From positions 1 to 13,695 of the forward strand of contig CALZDK010000028.1 of NCBI GenBank assembly GCA_945637645.1: a stretch of DNA of 13,695 bases, read 5' to 3'. A program made the position numbers and the translations under genes. The notes under the pieces were generated by a model. The model worked only from the letters and a program-made list of their open reading frames with translations, was not told the DNA's origin and did not search any database. Shown here in pieces: positions 7,060 to 13,695 of this stretch (positions are counted from its first letter, which is position 1; every line of letters starts with the position of its first letter). The DNA is from an uncultured Prevotella sp. Lineage in GTDB: Bacteria > Bacteroidota > Bacteroidia > Bacteroidales > Bacteroidaceae.

Positions 7060-7509
7060 ATGACAGGAATATTTACAGGCAGTTTCGACCCTTTTACTAT
7101 TGGACATGACGACATAGTACGTCGCGCTTTGCCTCTCTTCGACCGCATTGTTATAGGCATAGGAGTGAACGAGCGGAAGAAATATATGTTCACATCCGAC
7201 GAACGCATGGAACAAATAAGTCGAATATTTGCCGATGAGCCGAAAATCGAAGTAAAGACCTACAACGACCTGACAATCGACTTCGCACGCCGCGAGAAAG
7301 CCTCTTTCATCATAAAAGGCGTACGTTCGATTAAGGACTTTGAGTATGAGCGTGAGCAGGCAGACATAAACCGCCAACTTGGCGGCATAGAGACTCTACT
7401 GCTCTACTCCGACCCACGCTATTCGGCGGTATCGTCGAGCCTTGTCCGCGAGCTTATACATTTCGGAAGGGACGTAAGTGAGTTTTTGCCAAAAAAAATA
7501 ATGATATGA
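7060..7509 (+). CDS. coaD: Phosphopantetheine adenylyltransferase (PPAT)
   Basis: A 149-residue cytoplasmic enzyme that transfers AMP from ATP to 4'-phosphopantetheine, giving dephospho-CoA, the penultimate step of coenzyme A synthesis; it usually forms a hexamer. The nucleotidyltransferase signature is clear: GSFDPFTIGH (7-16) with the catalytic TIGH, a lysine pair at 40-41 in the phosphopantetheine-binding region, IIKGVRSIKDFEYE (84-97) with Arg89, and SSSLVREL (125-132), which replaces the usual ISSS motif. An upstream in-frame ATG at 6988 lies inside ruvB and is rejected; the start at 7060 puts the GSFDP loop at the normal distance from the N-terminus. It follows ruvB by 10 nt, and its stop overlaps the ybeY start by 4 nt. 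Confidence 0.96.
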   Translation: MTGIFTGSFDPFTIGHDDIVRRALPLFDRIVIGIGVNERKKYMFTSDERMEQISRIFADEPKIEVKTYNDLTIDFARREKASFIIKGVRSIKDFEYEREQADINRQLGGIETLLLYSDPRYSAVSSSLVRELIHFGRDVSEFLPKKIMI

Positions 7510-7922
7510 TAACATATAACACTGACGGCGTAAGAATGCCGAAAATTAAAAGACGTGAGATTTCAGCTTGGATAAAGGCTGTGGCAGCATCCTACGGACG
7601 AAAGGTAGGAGAGGTGGGATACATGTTTGTCAACGACGAGAAAATTCTTGAGACAAACCGCGAATACCTCGGACACGACTACTACACCGACATCATCACC
7701 TTCGACTATGACGAAGCAGACCGCATCAATGGCGATCTTGTAATCAGCCTTGATACGGTCCGTACTAATGCCGAGAAGTTCGGCAAGAATTATGATGAGG
7801 AGCTACACCGTGTCATCATTCATGGCATTCTCCATCTCTGCGGCATCAACGACAAAGGTCCAGGTGAGCGCGAGATAATGGAAGCTGCCGAGGACAAGGC
7901 GTTAGCCATGCTAAAGCAATGA
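7506..7922 (+). CDS. ybeY: Endoribonuclease / rRNA maturation factor YbeY
   Basis: A 138-residue member of the UPF0054 family, single-strand endoribonucleases involved in 16S rRNA 3'-end maturation and ribosome quality control. It shows TDIITFDYDE (61-70), GDLVISLDTV (76-85) and the zinc-motif region HGILHLCG (106-113). The canonical motif is HGxLHLxGxDH; here His106 and His110 are present, but the third position (116) is Asp and the ending reads INDKGPGE. The arginine normally found in the NxxYR segment is also absent; the sequence reads NREYLGHD. I recall both changes as usual in Bacteroidetes homologues, so the gene is unlikely to be decayed. The ATG overlaps the coaD stop (ATGA), which indicates translational coupling. 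The stop lies 7 nt from that of the convergent SPFH gene. Confidence 0.92.
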   Translation: MITYNTDGVRMPKIKRREISAWIKAVAASYGRKVGEVGYMFVNDEKILETNREYLGHDYYTDIITFDYDEADRINGDLVISLDTVRTNAEKFGKNYDEELHRVIIHGILHLCGINDKGPGEREIMEAAEDKALAMLKQ

Positions 7923-7929
7923 CATCGCA

Positions 7930-8880
7930 TTAGGAACCGGCGTTGACAACAGGTTGCGCCGAGTCGTCACCACAGAGCACTACCATGAGGTTGCTCACCA
8001 TGGCGGCTTTCTTCTCGTCGTCCAAAGTAACGACTTTTTCTGCCGAGAGCTTGTCGAGGGCCATCTTCACCATTGACACGGCTCCCTCCACAATCTTCTC
8101 GCGGGCAGTTATGATGGCGCTTGCCTGTTGGCGGCGAAGCATCACGGCAGCTATCTCTGGAGCATAGGCAAGATAGTTTATCCTTGCTTCCACTACCTCT
8201 ATTCCTGCCATTGAGAGACGCTCGTCGAGTTTCTCCTCAAGCTGCTGGTTAATCTCATTGCCGCCGTCTCTCAGTGTTATTGCCTTGGAGTCGTCGCTGT
8301 CGTCGTCGTAGGCATATTGTCCTGCCACCTCACGGAGTGCAGCGTCGCTCTGTATCTTCACGAAATTTTCAAAAGCCTTCATCACTCCGGCAACATTTTC
8401 TCCAATAACCTGACCGTTCTTCGAGGGGTCACCGGCTATTGTCTGCGAGTCAATCTCAAACATTGCCTTGTAGGTGTCCTTCAGTTTCCAAACGAGCATA
8501 AGGCCAATCATTACCGGATTTCCTGTCTTGTCGTTCACCTTTATTGGCTCAGCGTCGAGGTTTCTTGCGCGCAGTGACAACTTCTTCGCCGTAAGGAAAG
8601 GATTAACCCAATAATAACCTGTGCGAGTGAATGTGCCCTTGTATTTTCCGAAGAAAAGCAGCACCCTTGCCTCGTTAGGCTCAAGCATAAGGAATCCACC
8701 CCACAGGAACAAGCTTGCTATAAACAATACTACAGCCAAAACAACTATGGCATACACTTCCTCAATGCCTGACCAGATGCCTATACCGATTGAACCGAAG
8801 GTCATCAACAATGTCACGAAGAGCATCATGAAACCATTTAACGTCATGCCACTGAAGGCATATTCTTTCTTTTCTTCCAT
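7930..8880 (-). CDS. SPFH/Band 7 domain membrane protein
   Basis: A 316-residue protein of the stomatin/prohibitin/flotillin/HflK-C superfamily, which assembles on membranes and organises microdomains or modulates membrane proteases. Two hydrophobic segments lie near the N-terminus (about 13-36 and 42-65). The SPFH domain follows (about 66-250), beginning EPNEARVLLFFGKYKGTF, with VEARINYLAYAPEIAAVMLRRQQA (230-253) at its end and a helical region (about 250-300) likely to oligomerise. A short acidic stretch DDDSDD (192-197) precedes the conserved ITLRDGGNEI. The C-terminus NLMVVLCGDDSAQPVVN is, from memory, typical of the Bacteroidetes form, so the protein looks complete. The gene lies 81 nt downstream of the S41 protease gene on the same strand and may be co-expressed with it. 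The specific role is unknown. Confidence 0.88.
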   Translation of the reverse strand: MEEKKEYAFSGMTLNGFMMLFVTLLMTFGSIGIGIWSGIEEVYAIVVLAVVLFIASLFLWGGFLMLEPNEARVLLFFGKYKGTFTRTGYYWVNPFLTAKKLSLRARNLDAEPIKVNDKTGNPVMIGLMLVWKLKDTYKAMFEIDSQTIAGDPSKNGQVIGENVAGVMKAFENFVKIQSDAALREVAGQYAYDDDSDDSKAITLRDGGNEINQQLEEKLDERLSMAGIEVVEARINYLAYAPEIAAVMLRRQQASAIITAREKIVEGAVSMVKMALDKLSAEKVVTLDDEKKAAMVSNLMVVLCGDDSAQPVVNAGS

Positions 8881-8923
8881 CTTATTTGCATTTTTTGTTC
8901 AACATTTTTATACCTTAGACGCA

Positions 8924-8955
8924 GAAAGTTATGAGAAGACTACACTTTCCACACA
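8924..8955 (-). promoter_or_regulatory. Weak promoter candidate for the SPFH gene
   Basis: In the 81-nt gap before the SPFH gene the minus strand reads TGTG (8955-8952), a 20-nt spacer and TAACTTTC (8931-8924). Spacing is right, but each element has one mismatch to TTTG and TAnnTTTG. The wider gap compared with the 16 and 19 nt upstream makes an internal promoter plausible, no more. Confidence 0.3.
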
Positions 8956-8961
8956 TTTTTT

Positions 8962-10539
8962 TCAGTTTCCCAATATTTCCTCTACACCTTTCCTCACTAT
9001 CTCGCTGTCTTCGTTCATTATGGCGAAATACTCACTCATCTCCCATAGGTCGCGGGCAACAAGGGCTTTGAGTTGCAGGCTTAGGCGTGGCAGGGTTTTC
9101 TCGAGTTCTTCCTTGTCCTTAGGTTTAACGTTTTGCTTCTCTGCCTCCGCAAGCATAGCGTTTATCTCGTCCATAGGGAATTCAAACTGCTTTTTGAAAT
9201 CCTCAAAGGTGGCATAGCGTTTCTTCAGTTCCTTGCGGTGCTTGTCAACATACTTTAGGTTAGTGTTGATAATGAAGCTGCGAGCAGAGAGCTGGCGGTG
9301 CAAGGCAGTGTAGGCAAGTGTGTCGAGTGGCACAAAATGATCGGGCATTATTCCTCCTCCGCCATAAACTGTTCGGTGCTTACGCAATGTGTAGCATTTC
9401 AGCGAGTCGGCAAAGTGTATGCTGTCGGCATTGGTCAGTTCACCATGCTTCAGCCTGTTATAAACGTCCATTGCGTAGTCCTCTGCCTTTCCCTTTTCGT
9501 AAGGCTTTTGTATGCAACGTCCAGCAGGTGTGTAGTAGTGGGCTATGGTAAGTCTTATCATCGAGCCGTCGGGCAAGTCAACAGGCCGCTGCACGAGTCC
9601 CTTCCCGAAGGTTCTTCTGCCTACGACAGTGCCTCTGTCTTGGTCTTGGACAGCACCTGTCACTATCTCGGCAGCAGAGGCAGTGTATTCGTCCACGAGA
9701 ACGACAATCTTACCGTCCTGCAGAATACCATCGCCCTTTGCCTTGTATTCCATTCTTGGCACACGTCGTCCACTTGTATATACAATAAGGTCGTTTTTTG
9801 GAAGCAGTTCGTTGGCAATGTCAACGGCAGCCTGCAGGTAGCCGCCTCCGTTGCTCTGAAGGTCGAGCACGAGGTCGCGCATTCCCTGTTCTTTCAGCTT
9901 TATCACACTCTCTATGAACTCTTCGTGTGTTGTTGCTCCAAAGCTCCCTATGCGTATGTATCCCACGGCGGGACGAATCATGTATGTAGCGTCGATGGTG
10001 TTTACCGGAATCTTGTCGCGAGTCACCTTAAAAGTCAGCACGTCTGCAATGCCTCTTCTTATCACTCCAAGTAAAACCTTTGTTCCCTTAGGTCCACGTA
10101 GTCGTCGCATTATTTCCTCCTTGGGCATCTTCACACCGGCTATTGCCGTATCGTTCACCGACACAATCCTGTCGCCAGCCACTATTCCCACTTTCTCCGA
10201 AGGTCCTCCTGTTACTGGCTGTATAACGAGCAACGTGTCCTCAATCATGTTGAACTGCACTCCAATGCCCTCAAAGTTTCCTGCCAATGGCTCGTTGAGA
10301 GCCTTCACTTCCTTAGGCGTGGAGTACGACGAATGAGGGTCGAGTTTCTCCAACATTCCCCTTATTCCGTCCTCTACAAGTTTTCTTTCGTCCACGCTGT
10401 CAACGTAGAGGCTCTTTATCGCCAGTTCCGCTATCTGCAGTTTTCGCAGCGGACTTTCATGGCTCATGTCTATTTGTATTTGTGCGTAGGCATTGAGAGC
10501 CGAAACAATAGCCACCGCAACTATTATATATTTTTTCAT
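8962..10539 (-). CDS. S41 family C-terminal processing peptidase with PDZ domain
   Basis: A 525-residue exported serine protease of the CtpA/Prc (tail-specific) family, expected to cut periplasmic proteins or envelope enzymes at or near exposed C-termini. A signal peptide (hydrophobic 4-15, likely cut after AYA at 19) sends it across the inner membrane. An N-terminal helical region (about 28-85) precedes the PDZ domain (about 86-172, with GVQFNM and AGDRIVSVND). The S41 protease domain runs about 190-405: LVLDLQSNGGGYLQAAVDIA (223-242), the nucleophile Ser288 in DEYTASAAEI, and the general base Lys313 in GRRTFGKGLVQ. The GGGGIMPDHFVPLD segment near 393-406 and a helical C-terminal region of about 110 residues complete the Bacteroidetes form. 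It starts 19 nt after the parE stop, probably in the same operon. Substrate unknown. Confidence 0.93.
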   Translation of the reverse strand: MKKYIIVAVAIVSALNAYAQIQIDMSHESPLRKLQIAELAIKSLYVDSVDERKLVEDGIRGMLEKLDPHSSYSTPKEVKALNEPLAGNFEGIGVQFNMIEDTLLVIQPVTGGPSEKVGIVAGDRIVSVNDTAIAGVKMPKEEIMRRLRGPKGTKVLLGVIRRGIADVLTFKVTRDKIPVNTIDATYMIRPAVGYIRIGSFGATTHEEFIESVIKLKEQGMRDLVLDLQSNGGGYLQAAVDIANELLPKNDLIVYTSGRRVPRMEYKAKGDGILQDGKIVVLVDEYTASAAEIVTGAVQDQDRGTVVGRRTFGKGLVQRPVDLPDGSMIRLTIAHYYTPAGRCIQKPYEKGKAEDYAMDVYNRLKHGELTNADSIHFADSLKCYTLRKHRTVYGGGGIMPDHFVPLDTLAYTALHRQLSARSFIINTNLKYVDKHRKELKKRYATFEDFKKQFEFPMDEINAMLAEAEKQNVKPKDKEELEKTLPRLSLQLKALVARDLWEMSEYFAIMNEDSEIVRKGVEEILGN

Positions 10540-10558
10540 AATATTTTTTTGTGAAGAG

Positions 10559-12514
10559 TTATAAATCCTCCTCCGCCCTGTCTTCCTCTATTACAAGGTT
10601 TTCGATGATGAAGTTCTGACGTTCCATGGTGTTCTTTCCCATATAGTATTCAAGCAACTTCTGCACTTGGTCGGTTTTGTGAAGCGTCACCTGTTCGAGG
10701 CGCATGTCTGGGCCGATGAAGTTCACGAACTCCTCTGGGGATATTTCTCCAAGACCCTTGAATCGTGTTATCTCAGGATCCGGGCCAAGTGTCTCTATGG
10801 CTTTTAGCCTTTCCTCTTCGCTGTAGCAATAATACGTAACAAAGTCGCTTTTCTTCTTGTCCTTGTCTTTTGCCTGAGCCTCAGCCACCACTTTCTTATC
10901 CTTTATTTTCGTTTTCTTGTTGCGAACTCTGAAGAGTGGTGTCTGCAACACATACACATGTCCCTTCTTTATGAGTTCCGGGAAGAACTGCAGGAAGAAG
11001 GTTATTATCAGCAGTCGGATGTGCATGCCATCGACATCGGCATCCGTTGCCACAATCACCTTGTTGTAGCGCAGTGTGTCAAGTCCTTCCTCTATGTCGA
11101 GTGCAGCCTGCAGCAGGTTGAACTCCTCGTTCTCATACACCACTTTCTTTGTCAAGCCAAACGAGTTGAGAGGTTTTCCGCGCAGTGAGAAAACCGCCTG
11201 TGTGTTCACGTCGCGGCTTTTCGTTATGCTTCCGCTTGCCGAGTCACCCTCGGTGATGAAGATAGAACTTTCCTCCTTGCGGTCGTTCTTGGCGTCGCTG
11301 AAATGTATGCGGCAGTCGCGCAACTTGCGGTTGTGCAGGTTAGCTTTCTTTGCCCTCTCACGAGCCAGTTTCGTCACTCCTGCCATTGCCTTGCGTTCCT
11401 TCTCGCTCTCCTGAATCTTTTGCAGCATCACGTCGGCAACATCCTGATTTTTGTGCAAGTAGTTGTCAACCTCTGTCTTTATGAAGTCGCCCACATATTT
11501 GTTGATGCTCACTCCTCCGTTAGGCACCATTGTGAGCGAGCCGAGTTTTATTTTCGTCTGGCTCTCAAACATCGGTTCCTCCACATTGATGGCTATTGCC
11601 GCCACAAGACCGTTGCGTATGTCGCCATACTCGAAGTTCTTGTTGAAAAACTCCTTTATCGTCTTTGCTATGTGTTCCTTGAACGCACTCTGGTGAGTAC
11701 CGCCCTGTGTGGTGTGCTGACCGTTGACAAAGGAGTGGTATTCCTCTCCATACTGGTTGGCGTGGGTGAATGCAATTTCTATGTCTTCGCCCTTAAGGTG
11801 TATGATAGGGTACAGGCCATCGCCTGTCATCGTGTCGTTGAGCAAGTCCTTGAGTCCGTTGCGGCTGAGAATTCTCCTCCCGTTATACATTATCGCCAAC
11901 CCTGTGTTCAGATAGGTGTAGTTGCGCAGCATTGTCTCGATAATGTCGTCGTGGAACTGGTAGTTGAGGAAGAGAGTTGCGTCAGGTTCAAAGAAGATGT
12001 ATGTACCGTTTTCGTCCTGCGTTGGCTCGGTGGTGTCTGATTTCATCACACCTTTCTCGAATGTCGCCTTGCGCACCTGTCCGTCGCGGTAGGACCGCAC
12101 CTCGAAACGGGAGCTTAGTGCGTTGACCGCTTTCACGCCCACGCCGTTAAGACCGACACTCTTTTTGAATGCCTTGGAGTCGTATTTTCCTCCGGTATTG
12201 AGCACGCTCACCGCCTCAATCATCTTTCCTTGCGGAATGCCACGACCATAGTCTCTTACAGACACTCGCAGCTGCTCGTCAAGAGTAATCTCAATTCGGT
12301 CGCCTGCGTGCATCTTAAACTCGTCGATGGAGTTGTCTATCACCTCTTTGAGAAGAACATAAATACCATCTTCAGGCAGTTGTCCGTCGCCAAGTCGTCC
12401 GATGTACATGCCAGGTCGTGTCCTGACATGCTCCATGTCCGAGAGGTGTCGTATGTTGTCGTCGGTATATTCCACCGTCGATTGTTGTTTCGATTGTAGT
12501 ATTTCGTCGTCCAT
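10559..12514 (-). CDS. parE: DNA topoisomerase IV subunit B
   Basis: A 651-residue type IIA topoisomerase ATPase subunit that works with ParC to decatenate daughter chromosomes and relax supercoils. The GHKL ATPase domain shows Glu57 and Asn61 in KEVIDNSIDE, DYGRGIP (88-94) and GLNGVGVKAVNALS (121-134); the transducer domain has the ATP-contacting QTKIKLG (319-325). The TOPRIM domain has Glu422 in TEGDSASGS and DADVDG (491-496) for Mg2+, followed by RFKGLGEISPEEF (584-596). I call ParE and not GyrB from the TEGDSASGSITKSRD form, which I recall from Bacteroidetes ParE, and from the short C-terminus. A Lys-rich stretch at about 532-558 interrupts the TOPRIM region between FRVRNKK and TYYCYSEEE. 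parC is not adjacent. The gene follows the GNAT-like gene by 16 nt and precedes the S41 protease gene by 19 nt. Confidence 0.92.
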   Translation of the reverse strand: MDDEILQSKQQSTVEYTDDNIRHLSDMEHVRTRPGMYIGRLGDGQLPEDGIYVLLKEVIDNSIDEFKMHAGDRIEITLDEQLRVSVRDYGRGIPQGKMIEAVSVLNTGGKYDSKAFKKSVGLNGVGVKAVNALSSRFEVRSYRDGQVRKATFEKGVMKSDTTEPTQDENGTYIFFEPDATLFLNYQFHDDIIETMLRNYTYLNTGLAIMYNGRRILSRNGLKDLLNDTMTGDGLYPIIHLKGEDIEIAFTHANQYGEEYHSFVNGQHTTQGGTHQSAFKEHIAKTIKEFFNKNFEYGDIRNGLVAAIAINVEEPMFESQTKIKLGSLTMVPNGGVSINKYVGDFIKTEVDNYLHKNQDVADVMLQKIQESEKERKAMAGVTKLARERAKKANLHNRKLRDCRIHFSDAKNDRKEESSIFITEGDSASGSITKSRDVNTQAVFSLRGKPLNSFGLTKKVVYENEEFNLLQAALDIEEGLDTLRYNKVIVATDADVDGMHIRLLIITFFLQFFPELIKKGHVYVLQTPLFRVRNKKTKIKDKKVVAEAQAKDKDKKKSDFVTYYCYSEEERLKAIETLGPDPEITRFKGLGEISPEEFVNFIGPDMRLEQVTLHKTDQVQKLLEYYMGKNTMERQNFIIENLVIEEDRAEEDL

Positions 12515-12530
12515 TAAGTCCTTCTGTTTT

Positions 12531-13685
12531 TCAGTCTTTCAATCTTTTTATGTAGCATCTGCGCCTTTTGTGGTTTTCGGGTTTCAGAGGTCCCCATTGG
12601 CTTTGCACGTTTTCGTTGCTCTCCATTTCCACTTGGCTCTCACCCCACTTGTAGCCATATTTCTGATACCACGGTATAAGGTCGGCAAACATCAGTGCAT
12701 TTGCTCCCTTGGAACGGTATTCGGGCAGTATGCCCATCAGCAGCAGGTCAACGCCTTCTGTCTTCTGGTATTTCAGTGCCCTCAGCACATGCCACCATCC
12801 GAAGGGGAACAGCCTGCCGTTGCGGCATTTTTGGAATGCTCTCGACAGCGAGGGTATCGTTATTCCCACTCCAACCACCTTCTTGTCGGGAGTGTTCCAG
12901 TCTTCCACAAGTGTTATGAGGTTGAGGTCAGCCATTGGGAGATACATCTTCACATAGTGGTCGATTTGCTTCTGCGACAGTTCGGAATATCCATAGAGGT
13001 CTTTGAAAGTGTCGTTGATTATGCCAAAAATCCTCTGTCCGTAACCTTCCTTAAACACTTCCTGACGTGTCAGTTTCTTGACGTGCAGGTTGTAGCGTTT
13101 CTCTATCATCTGTGCTATCTTGGTGTACTTCTCAGGCACTTCCTTCGGCACATACATCTTATACTCCACATAGTCGTTGTCCTTTTCCCAACCGCCCATT
13201 TTCTCCATGTGTTCAGGATAGTAAGGATAGTTGTAAATGGTGGCTTGTGTGCCAAGTTGGTCGAAGCCCCATGTCAACATTCCTTCGGGATCCATATCAG
13301 TAAATCCTAACGGACCTACTATTTCCTTCATTCCCTTTTCTTTTCCCCATTCCTCCACGGCATTGAGCAGAGCCTTGCTCACCTCGATGTCGTCGATGAA
13401 GTCAATCCATCCGAATCGCACCCTTTCCTGTTGCCATCGTTTGTTTGCCTTGTTGTTGATGATGGCAGCCACTCTTCCAGCCACCTTTCCGTCTTTGTAG
13501 GCAAGGAAATACTGTGCCTCACAGAAGTCGAAGGCTGGATTTTTGTCGGCAGACAGAGTGTTTATCTCGTCGCTATGTAGGTTTGGCACATCGTATTCGT
13601 TTCCTTTGTATAAGTCGTAGTGGAACTGAATGAATTTCTCCAATCCCTTTTTGTCGTTGACCTTTTCAATTCTTATTTCTGACAT
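12531..13685 (-). CDS. GNAT-like acyltransferase superfamily protein of unknown function
   Basis: A 384-residue soluble protein with no signal peptide or membrane segment. Two regions resemble the GNAT acetyltransferase core. An N-terminal half has FLAYKDGKVAGRVAAIINN (60-78) followed by a helix rich in charged residues (101-118). A C-terminal half has VVGVGITIPS (270-279) and GILPEYRSKGANALMFADLI (318-337), in which RSKGAN recalls the acyl-CoA pyrophosphate-binding loop (R/Q-x-x-G-x-G/A). This suggests a duplicated GNAT fold of the kind found in some aminoacyl or fatty-acyl transferases. I recall similar proteins in other Bacteroidetes annotated only as N-acetyltransferase or hypothetical. 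The gene is first in the run with parE (16-nt gap) and the S41 gene; its promoter lies outside the window, only 10 nt beyond its ATG being visible. Substrate and reaction are unknown. Confidence 0.7.
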   Translation of the reverse strand: MSEIRIEKVNDKKGLEKFIQFHYDLYKGNEYDVPNLHSDEINTLSADKNPAFDFCEAQYFLAYKDGKVAGRVAAIINNKANKRWQQERVRFGWIDFIDDIEVSKALLNAVEEWGKEKGMKEIVGPLGFTDMDPEGMLTWGFDQLGTQATIYNYPYYPEHMEKMGGWEKDNDYVEYKMYVPKEVPEKYTKIAQMIEKRYNLHVKKLTRQEVFKEGYGQRIFGIINDTFKDLYGYSELSQKQIDHYVKMYLPMADLNLITLVEDWNTPDKKVVGVGITIPSLSRAFQKCRNGRLFPFGWWHVLRALKYQKTEGVDLLLMGILPEYRSKGANALMFADLIPWYQKYGYKWGESQVEMESNENVQSQWGPLKPENHKRRRCYIKRLKD

Positions 13686-13695
13686 TTTGACCCTT

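Noticed and set aside
12402..13310. A 302-codon plus-strand open frame opposite the GNAT-like gene and the start of parE
   Set aside because: It spans two real minus-strand genes and the gap between them, has no recognisable motif, and has a Cys/His/Phe-rich composition typical of antisense shadows.

Overview
The window looks like chromosomal housekeeping DNA from a member of the Bacteroidales, most likely a Prevotella-type organism. Three things point there. The promoters have the Bacteroidetes form (TTTG or GTTG, a 19-20 nt spacer, then TAnnTTTG) instead of -35/-10 boxes. Start codons sit behind A/T-rich leaders without a clear Shine-Dalgarno. The protein variants (ParE, YbeY, the SPFH protein, the S41 protease) are the forms I associate with this phylum. 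The genus is an inference from memory, not a search.

Layout. Bases 1-161 hold only the tail of something unidentified, whose reading frame seems to break near base 60. A NhaD-type Na+/H+ antiporter (276-1619, +) follows with its own promoter. It converges on a secreted GH27 alpha-galactosidase with a C-terminal carbohydrate-binding module (1663-3357, -); an inverted repeat lies between their stops. The GH27 gene is divergent from pnp (3650-5962, +), and the 292 bp between them carry a promoter for each. A hairpin with a T-tract separates pnp from a compact ruvB-coaD-ybeY run (6015-7922, +), with a 10-nt gap and then a 4-nt overlap. That run converges, with only 7 nt between stop codons, on a minus-strand block. 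In its own direction the block reads GNAT-like protein (13685-12531), parE (12514-10559), S41 C-terminal processing protease (10539-8962), SPFH/Band 7 membrane protein (8880-7930). The first three are 16 and 19 nt apart and look like one operon. The SPFH gene follows after 81 nt and may have its own weak promoter.

How the genes fit together. The contents are mostly core physiology: RNA turnover and maturation (PNPase, YbeY), DNA recombination and topology (RuvB, ParE), coenzyme A synthesis (CoaD), envelope proteolysis and membrane organisation (S41 protease, SPFH protein), and ion homeostasis (NhaD). The GH27 enzyme is the only obviously accessory function and has no SusC/SusD partner here. 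I see no tRNA, rRNA, CRISPR array, insertion sequence, phage gene or toxin-antitoxin pair, and no convincing new multi-gene system. The points worth a second look are small: a YbeY lacking two canonical active-site residues, an arginine-rich repeated tail on PNPase, a lysine-rich insertion in ParE, a terminator-like hairpin almost touching the ruvB start, and an uncharacterised duplicated GNAT-like protein at the head of the parE operon.
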